Shown here in pieces: positions 34,805-46,054 of a stretch of DNA of 64,000 bases (position 1 is the first letter of the stretch; every line of letters begins with the position of its first letter). Below the pieces are notes generated by a model that was not told the DNA's origin, searched no databases, and saw only the letters and a list, made by a program, of their open reading frames with translations. The position numbers were made by a program, and so were the translations under genes. Origin of the DNA: Lyophyllum atratum (Eukaryota; Basidiomycota; Agaricomycetes; Agaricales; Lyophyllaceae); the NCBI GenBank assembly GCA_014905825.1, contig JACGCN010000002.1:124001-188000 (forward strand). Direction: 5' to 3'.

Positions 34805-37800
34805 TCAAACCAAGAACTCGGCCTCGTGCCAGTACTTCACCCAGAGCTGAGCATCTTCACTTCCAATCTTACGTAGCTCGCTCATCATGTCACTGGCGTG
34901 TAACATCTTATCTGTCGAAAACGTCGCCAATCCACCAATTTCGACGCTTTTAACGTCGGAATTGACGTGTGTAACTTCTGCTTGATCAACTGCGCGGAAA
35001 AAGTCAAGGAGTTTGACTGCAGGCTGTAATGATCCACGTGAGCACGCCTTCACCTGTAAAGGATCTATGTCGACGTACAATACTGTCCAATATTTCCGCT
35101 GTAGCTTTTTTAGCGTGGGTTTCGACCGCCAGGAACCAATCGGCGAAGGGAACGAGCTCCATATTCCGGCCTAGGACATGCTTAATTGCACTTCGAAGGC
35201 TCGTGACCAGTTCCCGCCATTCCACCGGTCGTGGATGCACAAGGTTCATAGCCGGTGGTAGGATCCCGTCGTCGACGGCAATGTCAACAACAGCAGCGGC
35301 AGCGACATCCATAGGAAGCCACGACACGACCTTGTGGAGGTTCAATACCGAAGTTCTGGACAAATCAAAAAAACGTACCCCTTCCATCGTCGGGAGCTTC
35401 TTGAGCGTCACGCTCGACTTGACAAGAATCGGCAGCCAGTCGGAGGTAGCCCAAGCACCCTTGGGACGGCCCCCGCTAACCTGACCGATCCTCAAAGACG
35501 TGACCTGCAGGCCGCTCTTTACTAGGATCTATAGCTCACTGGTTAAAAGGTATTCCCGGAGGACCCTGAACATAGACTGACCCTCTCGGCGACATACTTT
35601 CCCTCGCCGTACCCACCTCCGACCGCGACGGATGCGTCCGTTATGACCTCCTCAGGGAACGGACCCCGCGACTTGTCCCATGACTGGGCAGAGGCGACCG
35701 ACGAAGTGAACACGAATCTTGCAGTCGATGCATGGGGTCCAGATTTCACAAGATCGATAAGATGCCGTGTACCACGGATGTTCAGTTCAAATGATGACAG
35801 CGACAGATTGAAGTCCAACTTCCATGCGTTATGGATAACTACATTGACTGACCGACAGAGCTTGATTTCCAAGATCGGATTAAACCAAAATGAACTTCAT
35901 TTTGAACAAGTGACTCCTTACCTGACTGTAGCCCCCGCGATCAAGGCCCAAGTCCGGCTGTGTTGTATCGCCGGAAATGAATTCTAGTTTCTCGCTGTCG
36001 AGCAGATCGGGATTAAGACCTTTATCATGGAACCGCTCCAAATGCCGCTCCTGGATAGTCAGACCGCCCTTGCTGGCTCGGTTGAATGCGTAAACCTTCT
36101 CGATTCGGTCGTCTTGCAGTAGCGCTGCGAGCATCTGCGAACCAAGATTCCCTGTTGAACCCGTGAGAAGGACAACTGGGGGCGACGTTCGAGGAGACCA
36201 GGCTGTCTCGGGGTAGCTTTCGAAACCTGCTGTATACTTCGCAATGAGGTCTTCGATTAGGACCGTCCCGCGGGAGGCACCACCATGTTGAATGCCTCCA
36301 GGAGATGCGTAAAGGGAGGCAATGTGTGCAGCAAGCTCTGTGATTACGGGATAGGAATAGACCAGATTCTGATTCAGGTCACGGGCGGCCTTTTGAACGG
36401 TTGCATCTCCCGACGATCGAAGAGCCCCGATGATGCGAAGGCGCAGGAACGTCGCGCTCAAACTGTAGAGAGATGGTCAGAAACCACAGACCAATCACAA
36501 AAAGAAATCACCTGTCGAATCCTTGCTCGAACAAGTCGACCGATGTCGCAATGTTACCGCCAGAAGTTAGATCAACGGCTTGCTCGACGATCCAGGTTTC
36601 GATGTCTTTTGGAGACCAAGATGTTGGAGGACTAACATCCTCACTTCCTTTGATGCTCGATTCTAGAGTCTCATATCTGCGAAAGGATGACCGTTGATCT
36701 TTAACCATCATTAGAGTACCTAGCAAACGACTTACAACGCTGTAATCTCTTCATCGTAGAGATTCAATGCAGCCTTTCGCATCACAGTCCCTTTCCCAGC
36801 ACGAGGAAGCGGCTTATCCTTCGCGGCAACTAATATCATCTCTTTGAATATCCTGCTAAATGTGGGACCTGCTTTATTAGCTTCCTCGACGACGTGCCTT
36901 TCAACAAATAGCTTGGTGAATATCCATAAGGAGGGAAAGATTCTCGGGTCGACTTACCAGAGTTTGTTGCGCAGCGCCGCAAGCTGGACATGGTCGTTCA
37001 CGTCGATTTCATTTCCGGGCGTTAGCTCGATTAGAATACCAGTTTGGTCACGTTCCCGCCCAAACATTATTGCTCCCCGAACGCTTAATTAGTATGATGA
37101 AGGTCAGATTTCAGCATGGAAAAGATGGGGTGACACCCACAGCGGATGGCTCATGATGACATCCTCCATAGGACCGGGAACAGTCTTCTCACCGGAGGAA
37201 TGAACGATGACGTCGTCTACTCGACCTACACTGCAGATGACGAGGGGCGTCAAGGAGTAAGACGAGAGTGAACATCAATTTGAGTCTCACATCTTCCACA
37301 AGTGCTTCTTGGTTGGGTGAGTTGCCCATATGTCTGAAGTCGAGTATCCGTCAGCATCTGGCAAGTTATTCACCATCGGCTGATGTTTTTCCGAAGCCTA
37401 GAACGATAATGTCAGATATCATACGTAGATGTTCAACCTGAGCAACGAACTTACCAAGAATTGACATTCGAAGGTTCCATCCCCTTGGGGAACCCATCTC
37501 ACATTTACGCGCTCACTGAACTCCATATAGTCCCACTCTTTCTCGTCCCCCTTCCGCGTCATCATGCGCGTCGGACCGCCGAATTCTGTGCCACCATATA
37601 CAGAATGCAGCGATACACCTGCATTGGCCAGAGAATCACCCAGCTTAGGCGCCAAGGAACCTCCAGAGTACCCCTTATAAACTATCAGATATCACAAATC
37701 AAAGAGACAGGAAAGGTACGTTACGATGTATTCGAGGGACTTCAAAAATGCCACAGCCTCAGCTGAGTTGGACCAAATCTGGAGAAGAGTTGGAATGATG

Positions 37801-38816
37801 ACCATCGAATTTGACCCGGTGAGCTTCGTGTGCTCGAGGATATTCTCAGGGGAGGGAGTGATCGGTGACAGCTCTGGTGAAGTGGCGGTAGGAGGATAGA
37901 CCGAGATAGGTACAATCCCGTACACTGGGTTGAGAAGCTGCATATAGACACCGAGCGTATGGAACGCAGGCAGCGCCATACATCCCATAATTAGCCGGGT
38001 AGGGTGATCTCTAAAGTCGGATACTCCCGCTGGAAGCGTGGTCAGCTTAGCTTAGTGTCAAGTAACAGCGTAACCCATACGTACGGAGTAAAACCCAATT
38101 GATCAGTGCCAGATGAGTCTGTGGAATGGCCTTCGGGAGTCCGGTACTTCCAGACGAGTGTAAATAAACACAGACGTCGTCTTTGGATGGACGTTTAGTA
38201 GGCGCTGTGTAGCGCTGGAACGAATCTTCAGCTGCTTCATGAGCCAGGTGGGGGTACGCTGTCGCAAAAGACGGAATTTCCTCTATTTGAAGTTGTTCGG
38301 AGAGGGGAGTGTTTGCAATGTGTGACTTTATGCCGTCAATAAGAGGCTTTAAAGTGACGTTGGTGGTAATCAAGCGACGACAGGATGTTTTCTCAAGTAG
38401 ATTGACCACTGCTGCAGGCGAATTGCGGGGAGAAATTGGGAATGGCTAGATCAAAGCTTTCAGACAGGCTCGATGGTATCTAGTAGCAATAAAATACACA
38501 CCACAAAACCGGCAACGATCAGGCCCACAGTAATTGCCTGATATAGAATCGTGTCGGCAAGAGCGATGAATGCGACGACCTGCCCATCGACACCCGCACG
38601 GTCCGGACGTAAGACATGAGCGATCCGGTGAGCTGCTCGTCCAAACTCGCGATGTGTGACGACGCCGACTCCGTTGGGTGCCTGAGGATCGGCAAAGATG
38701 AAAAATGGCTGTTCTGGATTGTTGTCCAAGTTGAAATCGATAGCATCAGGTATGAAGAGGTTCTCGTCGATGAGAGGCAGCACAGGCGGGGGTGTAGACG
38801 TCAAACTTGGAGACAT
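34805..38816 (-). CDS. Adenylate-forming reductase (NRPS-like A-T-R enzyme)
   Basis: Three-domain enzyme that activates a carboxylic or amino acid as its adenylate, loads it on a carrier and reduces it with NADPH to an aldehyde or alcohol. Start at 38816 (MSPSLTSTPPPVLPLIDENL). A domain: P-loop YLHSSGSTGLPKAIPQTH (about 38165-38105), GVSLHSVYGGTEFGG (A5-type, about 37610-37565), VGRVDDVIVHSSGEK (about 37220-37185) and PLPRAGKGTVMRKA (about 36810-36775). Carrier domain: FEQGFDSLSA, where the phosphopantetheine Ser is created by splicing across the intron at about 36524-36462. Reductase domain: Rossmann motif VLLTGSTGNLGSQML (about 36175-36130), RFVFTSSVAS, and YGEGK (YxxxK, about 35615-35600). 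The stop is at 34805. No condensation or thioesterase domain. About 1,100 residues, as expected for basidiomycete members. Substrate cannot be told from sequence alone. Many introns. Confidence 0.92.
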
Positions 38817-38856
38817 CTTCGAAGAAGACCACTAACCACACGCCATCACTGCGACA

Positions 38857-38863
38857 TTTTATA
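38857..38863 (-). promoter_or_regulatory. TATA box of the reductase gene
   Basis: TATAAAA on the minus strand, 41 bases before the ATG. Confidence 0.5.
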
Positions 38864-40015
38864 ATCAGTCAACAGTCAAAGACTGAGGTCGATCAATCGT
38901 AGACCGACCGTTGAGCTCGGCATTGGACGAGTCGGTGATGACAAGCTGGCCAAAAACGTGTGGCTAAGGTCTGCCGAAGCGGATCATCGTCACTATGGCC
39001 CGGGCCGCTAGTTAGCCGGCTACCTTCTCAAACTTCGACGTCGGCCTCGTGTATCAAGTTGGTGAGCCTGCCTGAAAACATAATCCTTCGCTTATAGCAG
39101 GGGATGATTTCAACGTATTTACAGACCCACAAGGTAGTAGTACTAGTAGTAGGCTGAGTATGTTACCGGCATGGTCCAATTTCTCAACCGAGTTTCCCGT
39201 TGTACTGAGTACCGTGGACGGTTTTGGCATGAGACTATACTGAGTACAAGCAAGTTAACTATAGTGAAACGGCATCTGTTGTTATGGACAATGAGTTTGG
39301 ATGAGCTCGGATCCGGACACGCACTGCTGGGATAGATCAACTCCTAAATTCCTGATTCCTGAATGGAACAGTATGCAGGGCTAGATATCTGACCGTCCGA
39401 AAGTGTCTTGATGAAGGTGTACTACAGTAGATTCCCGAGAGAACGATATAGAAAGGCTACCACAAGATATCTGCTAGGCCTTGGAAGTGCAGCTGCATGG
39501 AGTCCAAGGTACCTGACGATCAACCGAGTAATCGTCATACTGGGTGACGGCTGTATCGACGGTTATCCGATTATCGGGTAAACATAGGACGTAAGCGACA
39601 AACTCGTCGGAAGAAGAGATCATGACAGCTACCGTCAGGAACCCGCTCACTCGCCCTGCGACATCAATGTAAAGGATTGAGGACGGCCATCTGCCACAGA
39701 TGATTCGGTATTCTTCAAAGATACACCGTCATCAGAAGATGTTCCTATCGTCGCAAATACAGCGGAGCGGTCGATAATGTTGCAAACAAACGGCTTCAAC
39801 GCTAGAGGTGTTGGACTCAGAGATGAAAGAGGCGGTTCCGACAACAGGCCGCTTGGATCCCTATGAGGTGGATTCAATGCTGAGCGCCCAGGGGTTGGAC
39901 TTGAAGATCTAGCCGACGATTCCGCTTCGTTCAAGACGAAACTTTTAACGCGTCAAAAGATAAACACCCGTCCCGGACTGGCAAATACATCGCTTCGGGG
40001 TAATACATATGTCAA
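38864..40015. other. Intergenic, possible small ORF
   Basis: No supported gene. A 95-codon minus frame (39647-39934) is Ser/Pro-rich with no recognisable domain; it could be a small disordered protein, but nothing confirms it. Confidence 0.45.
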
Positions 40016-42082
40016 TTAGTCAAGTTCCTCGAGTCCAGTGCCAGCGCTGCTCTGTGACGCCGACTTCGCTGTTGAGGGCTGCGTCGTCTTTTTCTTGTTC
40101 TTGCTGGTTTGGGCGGGCGGTGGCACCGACTGCTTGCCAGGTTTCCTGATCCCGACCTGATCGAGCATCGCCATCCACCCACACGCAATAAGATGATCCT
40201 TCGCGTCCCTAAACAAAATCTGAGCCAACGGTCCCTGCGCAGCAGAAAATGCGAAAACACTGACTTCGTCTTACACGCCTCGCTGCAGTATTTCACCGCC
40301 TCGCACATGCATAGGATCTCCCCGGGTTTCTCGCACCCTCTCTTCCCGCATTGCGACTCAACTATACAGAGGTTCTGCAGCGAACCAAAGACCTGCCAAG
40401 CACTGTGATTCCACATGCTATCGTCTGGTGCGGGGATTTTGCCGGGCATGGGGCCTGAGGGGGGTCCGACTACCTGCTGCTGTTCGGCATCATACCTGAT
40501 AAGGCGACCAAAAATGCGCCATCGCGGGAACTGCGTTTGGTAAAGGCGGAGAAGGGATGGCGTGCCGTTCGAGACGATGGGTTCAAGAACGCCCGCCAGT
40601 CGGGAAAGTTGCACTGAGAACGTTCTTTAGCACGGGTAGACTACAGAGTAGGTGGGGGGTGGACGCACTGGTCATGCCTGGGATTCCCACCAACAACTCG
40701 ATGGTCTCTTCCAGGGCGCCAAAAAGGTTCTCGTTACCCCAAATCCGAGCAAGCGACTCGCATTCCCTTGGATTGTCGAAAGACGCCTTGTGCAAGATAT
40801 TAGTCGACGCCCCTACAATGTTCCTCATAACGTGCAACCGGGTCGCCTTCTCATATCCCGGATCCACCGGCCCCATGGGCCCATCGTCCTTCGCAGGTGT
40901 TGCCGACTTCTTCAGCAGCCTGAACATCGCATTCCAAAAGGGCGTCGACGTCAAGACCGCATTCACGAGTTCAGGCTCTGCTCTGTCCGTTTGCGCCGCT
41001 TTGGTGATGTGCAAGACGAAGTCGGTCTCGATCTCAGCCGGGCGTCCAGTTATGCGGACCAGGTGGTCGGCGAATGCCGTCATGAGTGCTTTAGACTGTT
41101 TCGCCTTCGATGCCAACCCCGCCGGACCGACACCGACAAAGATTTTCGAGAGAAGTCGAGAGGTACCGGATTCTAAGCCATTGCTGGCAACGTAGGCGAC
41201 ATGGCGAGGGTGTTCTGGTTTGATCAGCATGCCAAGTAGAGTACCCGTAAGCAGGATGTCTGGGCCATTGAGGGCGTGCTTCCAATGCCTTGCGACGATT
41301 TGGACCGTTAGATCAGAGGGCTCGTAGAAGATTCTAGAAAGGTTGTGTCAGCTTAGACGGGGACCGCAAATGAAGAGGAACCACTTACGATACAAAACTA
41401 GGGTCCGTGATGAGGATCTTCATGACCATCTGGGCAACGACCATGCGCTCTGCGATGTGCGATTCTTCAGGTCGCAGCGTGTTCTCAGGTTCGTTCCAAA
41501 TCTGTCGATAGAAAGCTCAGGAGACGTTAATAATCAATTCCGGAGACGAATACGAACTCGGTCCATCATATCTGCCCAATTCTTTCGGAGCGCAGCGATG
41601 ATTCTCTTGTCCGTCTTGGTAGGCGGATACTGGAAACGGCAGCTCGCGTTACACAACACCTCAAGCGCGAGAAAATACGGCGACTGCATCTGTTACTTCC
41701 CGGTCAAACCCTGCATCCCAAATCAAGAATCCACCCGACTCACCTCCTTCTTAACCTTGTCCAAAAGCTCCCTAGGCATGTTCGGCAGGAACTTAATGGC
41801 AATCACCATCTCCAACACACTCTTGCATAACGCCTCCGCTATTCCCGCATCCACAAGGCCCACCCACACTCTGTTCTCCACCCCATCCTTGCTCTCCCTC
41901 GACAACTCCTTCAGCACGGCCATCGCGGGGTAAATGTCCGCTTGGGTATCTCCTTCCCTGGTCGACCGTCCTGCTTGGAGCCCCAGAGTGCGGATAACGC
42001 GATCGGGATTCGAGGAGGCGATTTTTCGCCATTCGATGACCTGCTCAGGCGAGTGGGTGATGATTTGCGCGTAATCTGTCAT
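40016..42082 (-). CDS. MYND zinc-finger protein with long helical N-terminal region
   Basis: Start at 42082 (MTDYAQIITHSPEQVIEWRK). About 480 residues of mostly helical, ARM-like sequence follow, including PAMAVLKELSRESKDGVENR, SKIFVGVGPAGLASKAKQSK and NILHKASFDNPRECESLARI. Near the C terminus (about 40345-40250) is a MYND-type cluster: CGKRGCEKPGEILCMCEAVK then YCSEAC, with the last ligands possibly supplied by KDHLIAC in the final exon. The tail is basic and Gln/Ser-rich (TSKNKKKTTQPSTAKS). The junction at about 40255-40228 is unclear: the coding phase on both sides would need an intron of only 27 bases or an unseen alternative, so the final exon is provisional. Four or more clear introns elsewhere. 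MYND domains mediate protein-protein contacts; no SET domain is present. Large families of such proteins occur in Agaricomycetes with unknown roles. Confidence 0.75.
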
Positions 42083-42767
42083 AGGTGCTCTGCGGTGAAT
42101 TGCCGGTCAGATCTGGTATGACCTTATCAGTCAGACGTTTTGACAGCTAGACGTTGCAAAGCTAGCTCGCCAGGTTCTCTTGTTTACGGTCCTAGGTGGT
42201 GGTGCTGGTGACGGTATAGAACCGAAGTCCACAATTTGTTGTCCTGGGCTCGATCGCATGATCGAGCCACGTGGAATCCATCCACGTTGAAATTCCGCTG
42301 GACCCAATTGCCTTACCATTCAGTCCTTCACGTTCACTCACCCACTCATCTGGCGCGAATTATAGCGAGGTCAACCATGCGATTGGAGTATATGGACGAT
42401 GTATGATGGTATGATGGACTGATGCTTTCGCCAGATTAGTCGTGAATCGTGATGTGGTTTATTATAGCTCCGACGCAGACGATGAGTATTTCCGAGTCTT
42501 TTGCATGGTCACTACTGCCCGTACTAGTAACTCTGGCGAATTCCCTTCCTCGCTATCCCCCGAGTCTACATCATCATCGAGACCGATTAAATATTACTTT
42601 TCATATGTAACCTATCACTACGACACGATATTACAATACCCCCCTCCTCCTCCAATACTTATGCTACAGCGCAACGACTACTAAAACAATATGTGACAGT
42701 CAATGCATGATAGAGTCAAAGTTCCATGATGTTTAGAATCCAGTCTAACCCTCCCCCTCTCATTCAT
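42083..42767. other. Intergenic
   Basis: No gene seen. Contains the MYND gene promoter and the 3' flank of the SAMHD1-like gene. Confidence 0.5.
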
Positions 42768-43776
42768 TCACGCCCCCCTCGCCTTCTTCTCCCCCCCAAC
42801 ACTCCCCCCGCCCGCACCCCGCTCCCCAGGCCCCTCCCCCCACCCCCGCTTCGCCCGACCCGGGACATACCCCTTCCCCACCGTCGTAAACGCATTATCC
42901 GCAAACTCCGCCGCATCCGCCAGCCCCCCGCCGAACGACAAACTCGTCGCGCGCGAGAAGGTCCGCCCTGTACCTGTCCCCGTGCCGGTGGTGGTGGTGG
43001 TAGGGAACAAGGGGTGGGGGTACAAGGATGCCCCAACACCAACACCAACCCCCGCCCCAGCCCCCGTCCCAGCCCCCGAACCCGGCCCCGAACCCGCGCC
43101 GTCCCCAAAGGCCGCTGCGTCCCCCAAGCCACCCACCCGGAACACCGAGCTCGGCGTGCGTGAAAATGTCTTCCCGGTGCCCGCGCCTGTGGTGGGGGGG
43201 AACAAAGGCGCACTAACCCCCTCCTCCTCCTTCCCAGCCTCCTTCCCCTTCCCCACCCCAAACGTCCCAGCCCCCTTCCCCTCCCCAAACGCCTTCCCCG
43301 TCTCATTTCCCCCACCCACACCACCCCTCCCCTTCCGCCCCCGACCCCCCCTCGACGGACTACACGGCACAAAACTCTTCTCCACCGTCGTAAACGCATT
43401 ATCCTCAAACGCCTTCGCATCCGCCCCCGCCGACCCCCCCACACCCATCCCTCCCGCGCCGAACGTCCAGCTCGCCGCGCGGGAGAACGTCCGTCCCGTG
43501 CCTGTCCCCGGGGGTGTGGAAGGTGTGTCGGGGGCTGGGGGGGTTGATGTTGGGGGGGCGGTGAATGACGAGGAAGAGGTGGTGGAGGAAGAGGTGGAAG
43601 AGGTGGTGGTAGAGGAGGAGGAGGGGAAAGGTGGGAGGGGGGCGTCGGAGAGCTCACCACGCAACGCAGCGAGACACGCGCGGTACCCAGCCTGCACGAT
43701 CCCGAAATATTCGACGTTCTTCGTGAAGATCTTGATCGAGAACTCTGCGTGCCACTCTGGCATCACGCACGAGTAG
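42768..43776 (-). repeat. Protein-coding imperfect repeat in the SAMHD1-like tail
   Basis: The last exon encodes three related blocks beginning [18 protein letters not shown] and GTGRTFSRA. The first and third each continue to a shared DNAFTTVxKxxVP; the middle copy lacks that end. Blocks are joined by Gly/Val/Thr-rich spacers. The matching DNA is low complexity and GC-rich. Read on the minus strand, 43776 down to 42768. Confidence 0.7.
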
Positions 43777-45742
43777 ACACCGCGTTCAGCGTGGGCTGCG
43801 TCTACAGGTTGGTTGCGTCAGTAAATCTGACAGGGAGGGGGGGCGAGAGGGGGGGAGAGAGGGAGGAAGACAGGGTGGGAGATAGAGGGAGAGAGAGAGA
43901 AAGAGACATACGATCCGGATGCCGCTTCGAATAAAACTTGACATAATCCAACGGATTCTTCTCCTTCATCCCATAATGCATCAACGAGAAATCACAAATC
44001 ACATCCTCCTCCCTCAGCCCCCTCCCTCTCCCCTCCCCTCCTTTCCCTCCTTCCCCCCCACCTTCACCAGGTAGTGCTCTCGCGGCCTTCACGATCGCGG
44101 CAGGCGTGATGTGCTCCTTGAACGCGGGAGCAAGGAGGTACGACACGCTCTTGAAGTCGACGAGCTTGTACAGGTCGCGTGTGCGAATGCGTTGGAATAT
44201 CGCTCTGGCTGGGGCGAGGTTCTACGCGGTGGGGTGGGGGGGGGAGTGGGGGGGGAAGAAAGAAGAGTGTCAGAATATGCGCAATGACGAGGGGAGGAAG
44301 GCACGTACGGGGTCAGTAGACGCCTCGATCCCCGTCATAACATGATCCGTCAAATGCAAATACCTCTCCGGATCATACACCTGCTCCGCGATCTTCATAT
44401 ACGGTTCCGCCTCCATCAGCGCGTCGATGATCATATACTCTATCGCCTTCGCTACACCCCGAACGCAACACATCATACATAAGTCAGAAAGAGAACGGGA
44501 GGGGGGAGGGGAGGGAATGTACCGGCTTTATGGTTGTACACCATCTTGTGCAGCTTGAACCGCGTTTCGCAGATGTTGTAGATGAGGTTGACGTCTTTGA
44601 TGTCGTAGCAGATTTGGGCGTCGAGGACGCGGGCGGAGTTGATGATTCTAGCCCGCAATCAAATTTACAATTCAGGCGGCAAAGCAGGGGGGGGGGGGGG
44701 GGGGAGCGTACCGTGATAGGGAGATGCTCATTTTGTCGCCGATCATATGCGAATCGCGCGTGATATAGTCGAATCTGGTTCGCAAGCTAAGCATATGCGG
44801 GATGAAGGAAGGGAAAGGGGAGGTACGCACTTGTCGACGTCTAGCCCGTTTCGTTTGTTCGCCACGATGTCGAACAAGAAAGGTTTCTCGTCCGGGCTAC
44901 GCAGAGATCGGGGTGTCAGGGCGGGTCCCAGGCACGGGTATGGGGTTTTACACACCTGCACTGCTTAGGCTCCCCCGAGATCAAAGCCTTAATAAACGCA
45001 TCATCCTTCCCATCCAACGGAATATCATTATCCTTCACCAGCGCATCAAACATCATAACCGACGCATGTTCATGCTGCCAATCACTTCCCGGCCTTCCAT
45101 GCAACCCCCAAAATCAGCCCAGCCACACTTAATTCCAAAAAGAATTTAATGAACGCACAAAGCCCTAGGAATGAACAACCCATCCCAAACATGACTCCAC
45201 GGCCCATGCCCCAAATCATGGCACAGCCCCGCCACCTCCACACACTCGATGTCCCGGTCCGTGATCCTCAGCTCTGGCTGTGCACTCTGGAGATGCGAGG
45301 CCATTTCGCGCGCGAGGTGGGCTACGCCTGTGACGAACCAAATATGTAGTTAGGTGGTGCAACGGTGAGAGGGGGAGAGACAGAGACGTACCGATACAGT
45401 GCTCGAACCGATTATGCGAAGCGCCGAGCCAGACGTAGTACGACGTCCCAAGCTGCTTGATATTCCGTAGGCGTTGGAACTGCACGCTATACAAATTTCA
45501 GCCCTACATCCCCCAAGCATGCCGGGAGCCCACTTACGTGTCGATGAACATCGATAGCCTTGGCGATATAGGTACTGCTCTCACCCATCAACCCAAACTC
45601 CCAAAAGCTCAAGAAAGGCCAACTTACTCATATCGTGGATGGGATCTTTAACAGATCTCTCAGCGACCCTCGGCCTCTTGCTCGTCACAGGTCCAGGCTC
45701 AGGATAGTCGATGTCGGTGTCATACGGGTCGAGCGTCGCCAT
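42768..45742 (-). CDS. SAMHD1: SAMHD1-like HD-domain dNTP triphosphohydrolase
   Basis: Predicted deoxynucleotide triphosphohydrolase that would lower dNTP pools. Start at 45742 ([20 protein letters not shown]) with a basic patch [11 protein letters not shown] that could be a nuclear signal, then DPIHDM. The HD core is complete: [31 protein letters not shown] (first metal His), [18 protein letters not shown] (the HD pair, about 45245-45190), [15 protein letters not shown], and FDYITRDS (distal Asp, about 44775-44750). Downstream: [40 protein letters not shown] and [20 protein letters not shown]. After FYSKRHPD the last exon gives [20 protein letters not shown], then a Gly/Thr/Ser/Pro-rich tail of about 300 residues with an imperfectly repeated motif. 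No SAM domain is visible. About nine introns, one containing an 18-base G run. The tail frame is open to 42768 but has no counterpart that I know of in the family. Confidence 0.9.
44687..44704 (+). repeat. 18-base homopolymer G run
   Basis: Uninterrupted G run inside an intron of the SAMHD1-like gene (C run in the transcript). Its exact length is prone to sequencing error but does not affect the coding frame. Confidence 0.9.
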
Positions 45743-46054
45743 CGCTGCAGCGATAGAGGTGTTCGGTGGAGGAACACGTTGGAAAGGGGGAGGAAGACGC
45801 GTGCTTGCAGCGAGCTGGCTGTCACAGAGGAAATGATGGTGCTAATTTATGGAGTGAAGTCATCGGACTTTTAGAAGGTGCACAGCCACATGCTAGAACA
45901 TTGATTTCGTATTGACCGTACGTACACACTAGACTCGTGACCAGCCGTTATAATGAAGACAAGTCCGCCTCTATCGAGGCTTGTCTCACAGAGGGAACGG
46001 TCACCGGTCTACGTACACACCTTCGGAACATATTAAGTCTAGAAACTAAAAGTA

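Noticed and set aside
39647..39934. 95-codon Ser/Pro-rich minus-strand frame
   Set aside because: Could be a small disordered protein, but there is no domain, no splicing evidence and no recognisable neighbour relation.
42982..43776. 264-codon plus-strand frame opposite the SAMHD1-like tail
   Set aside because: It is the antisense shadow of a GC-rich repetitive coding exon and is Pro/Ala low complexity with no domain.
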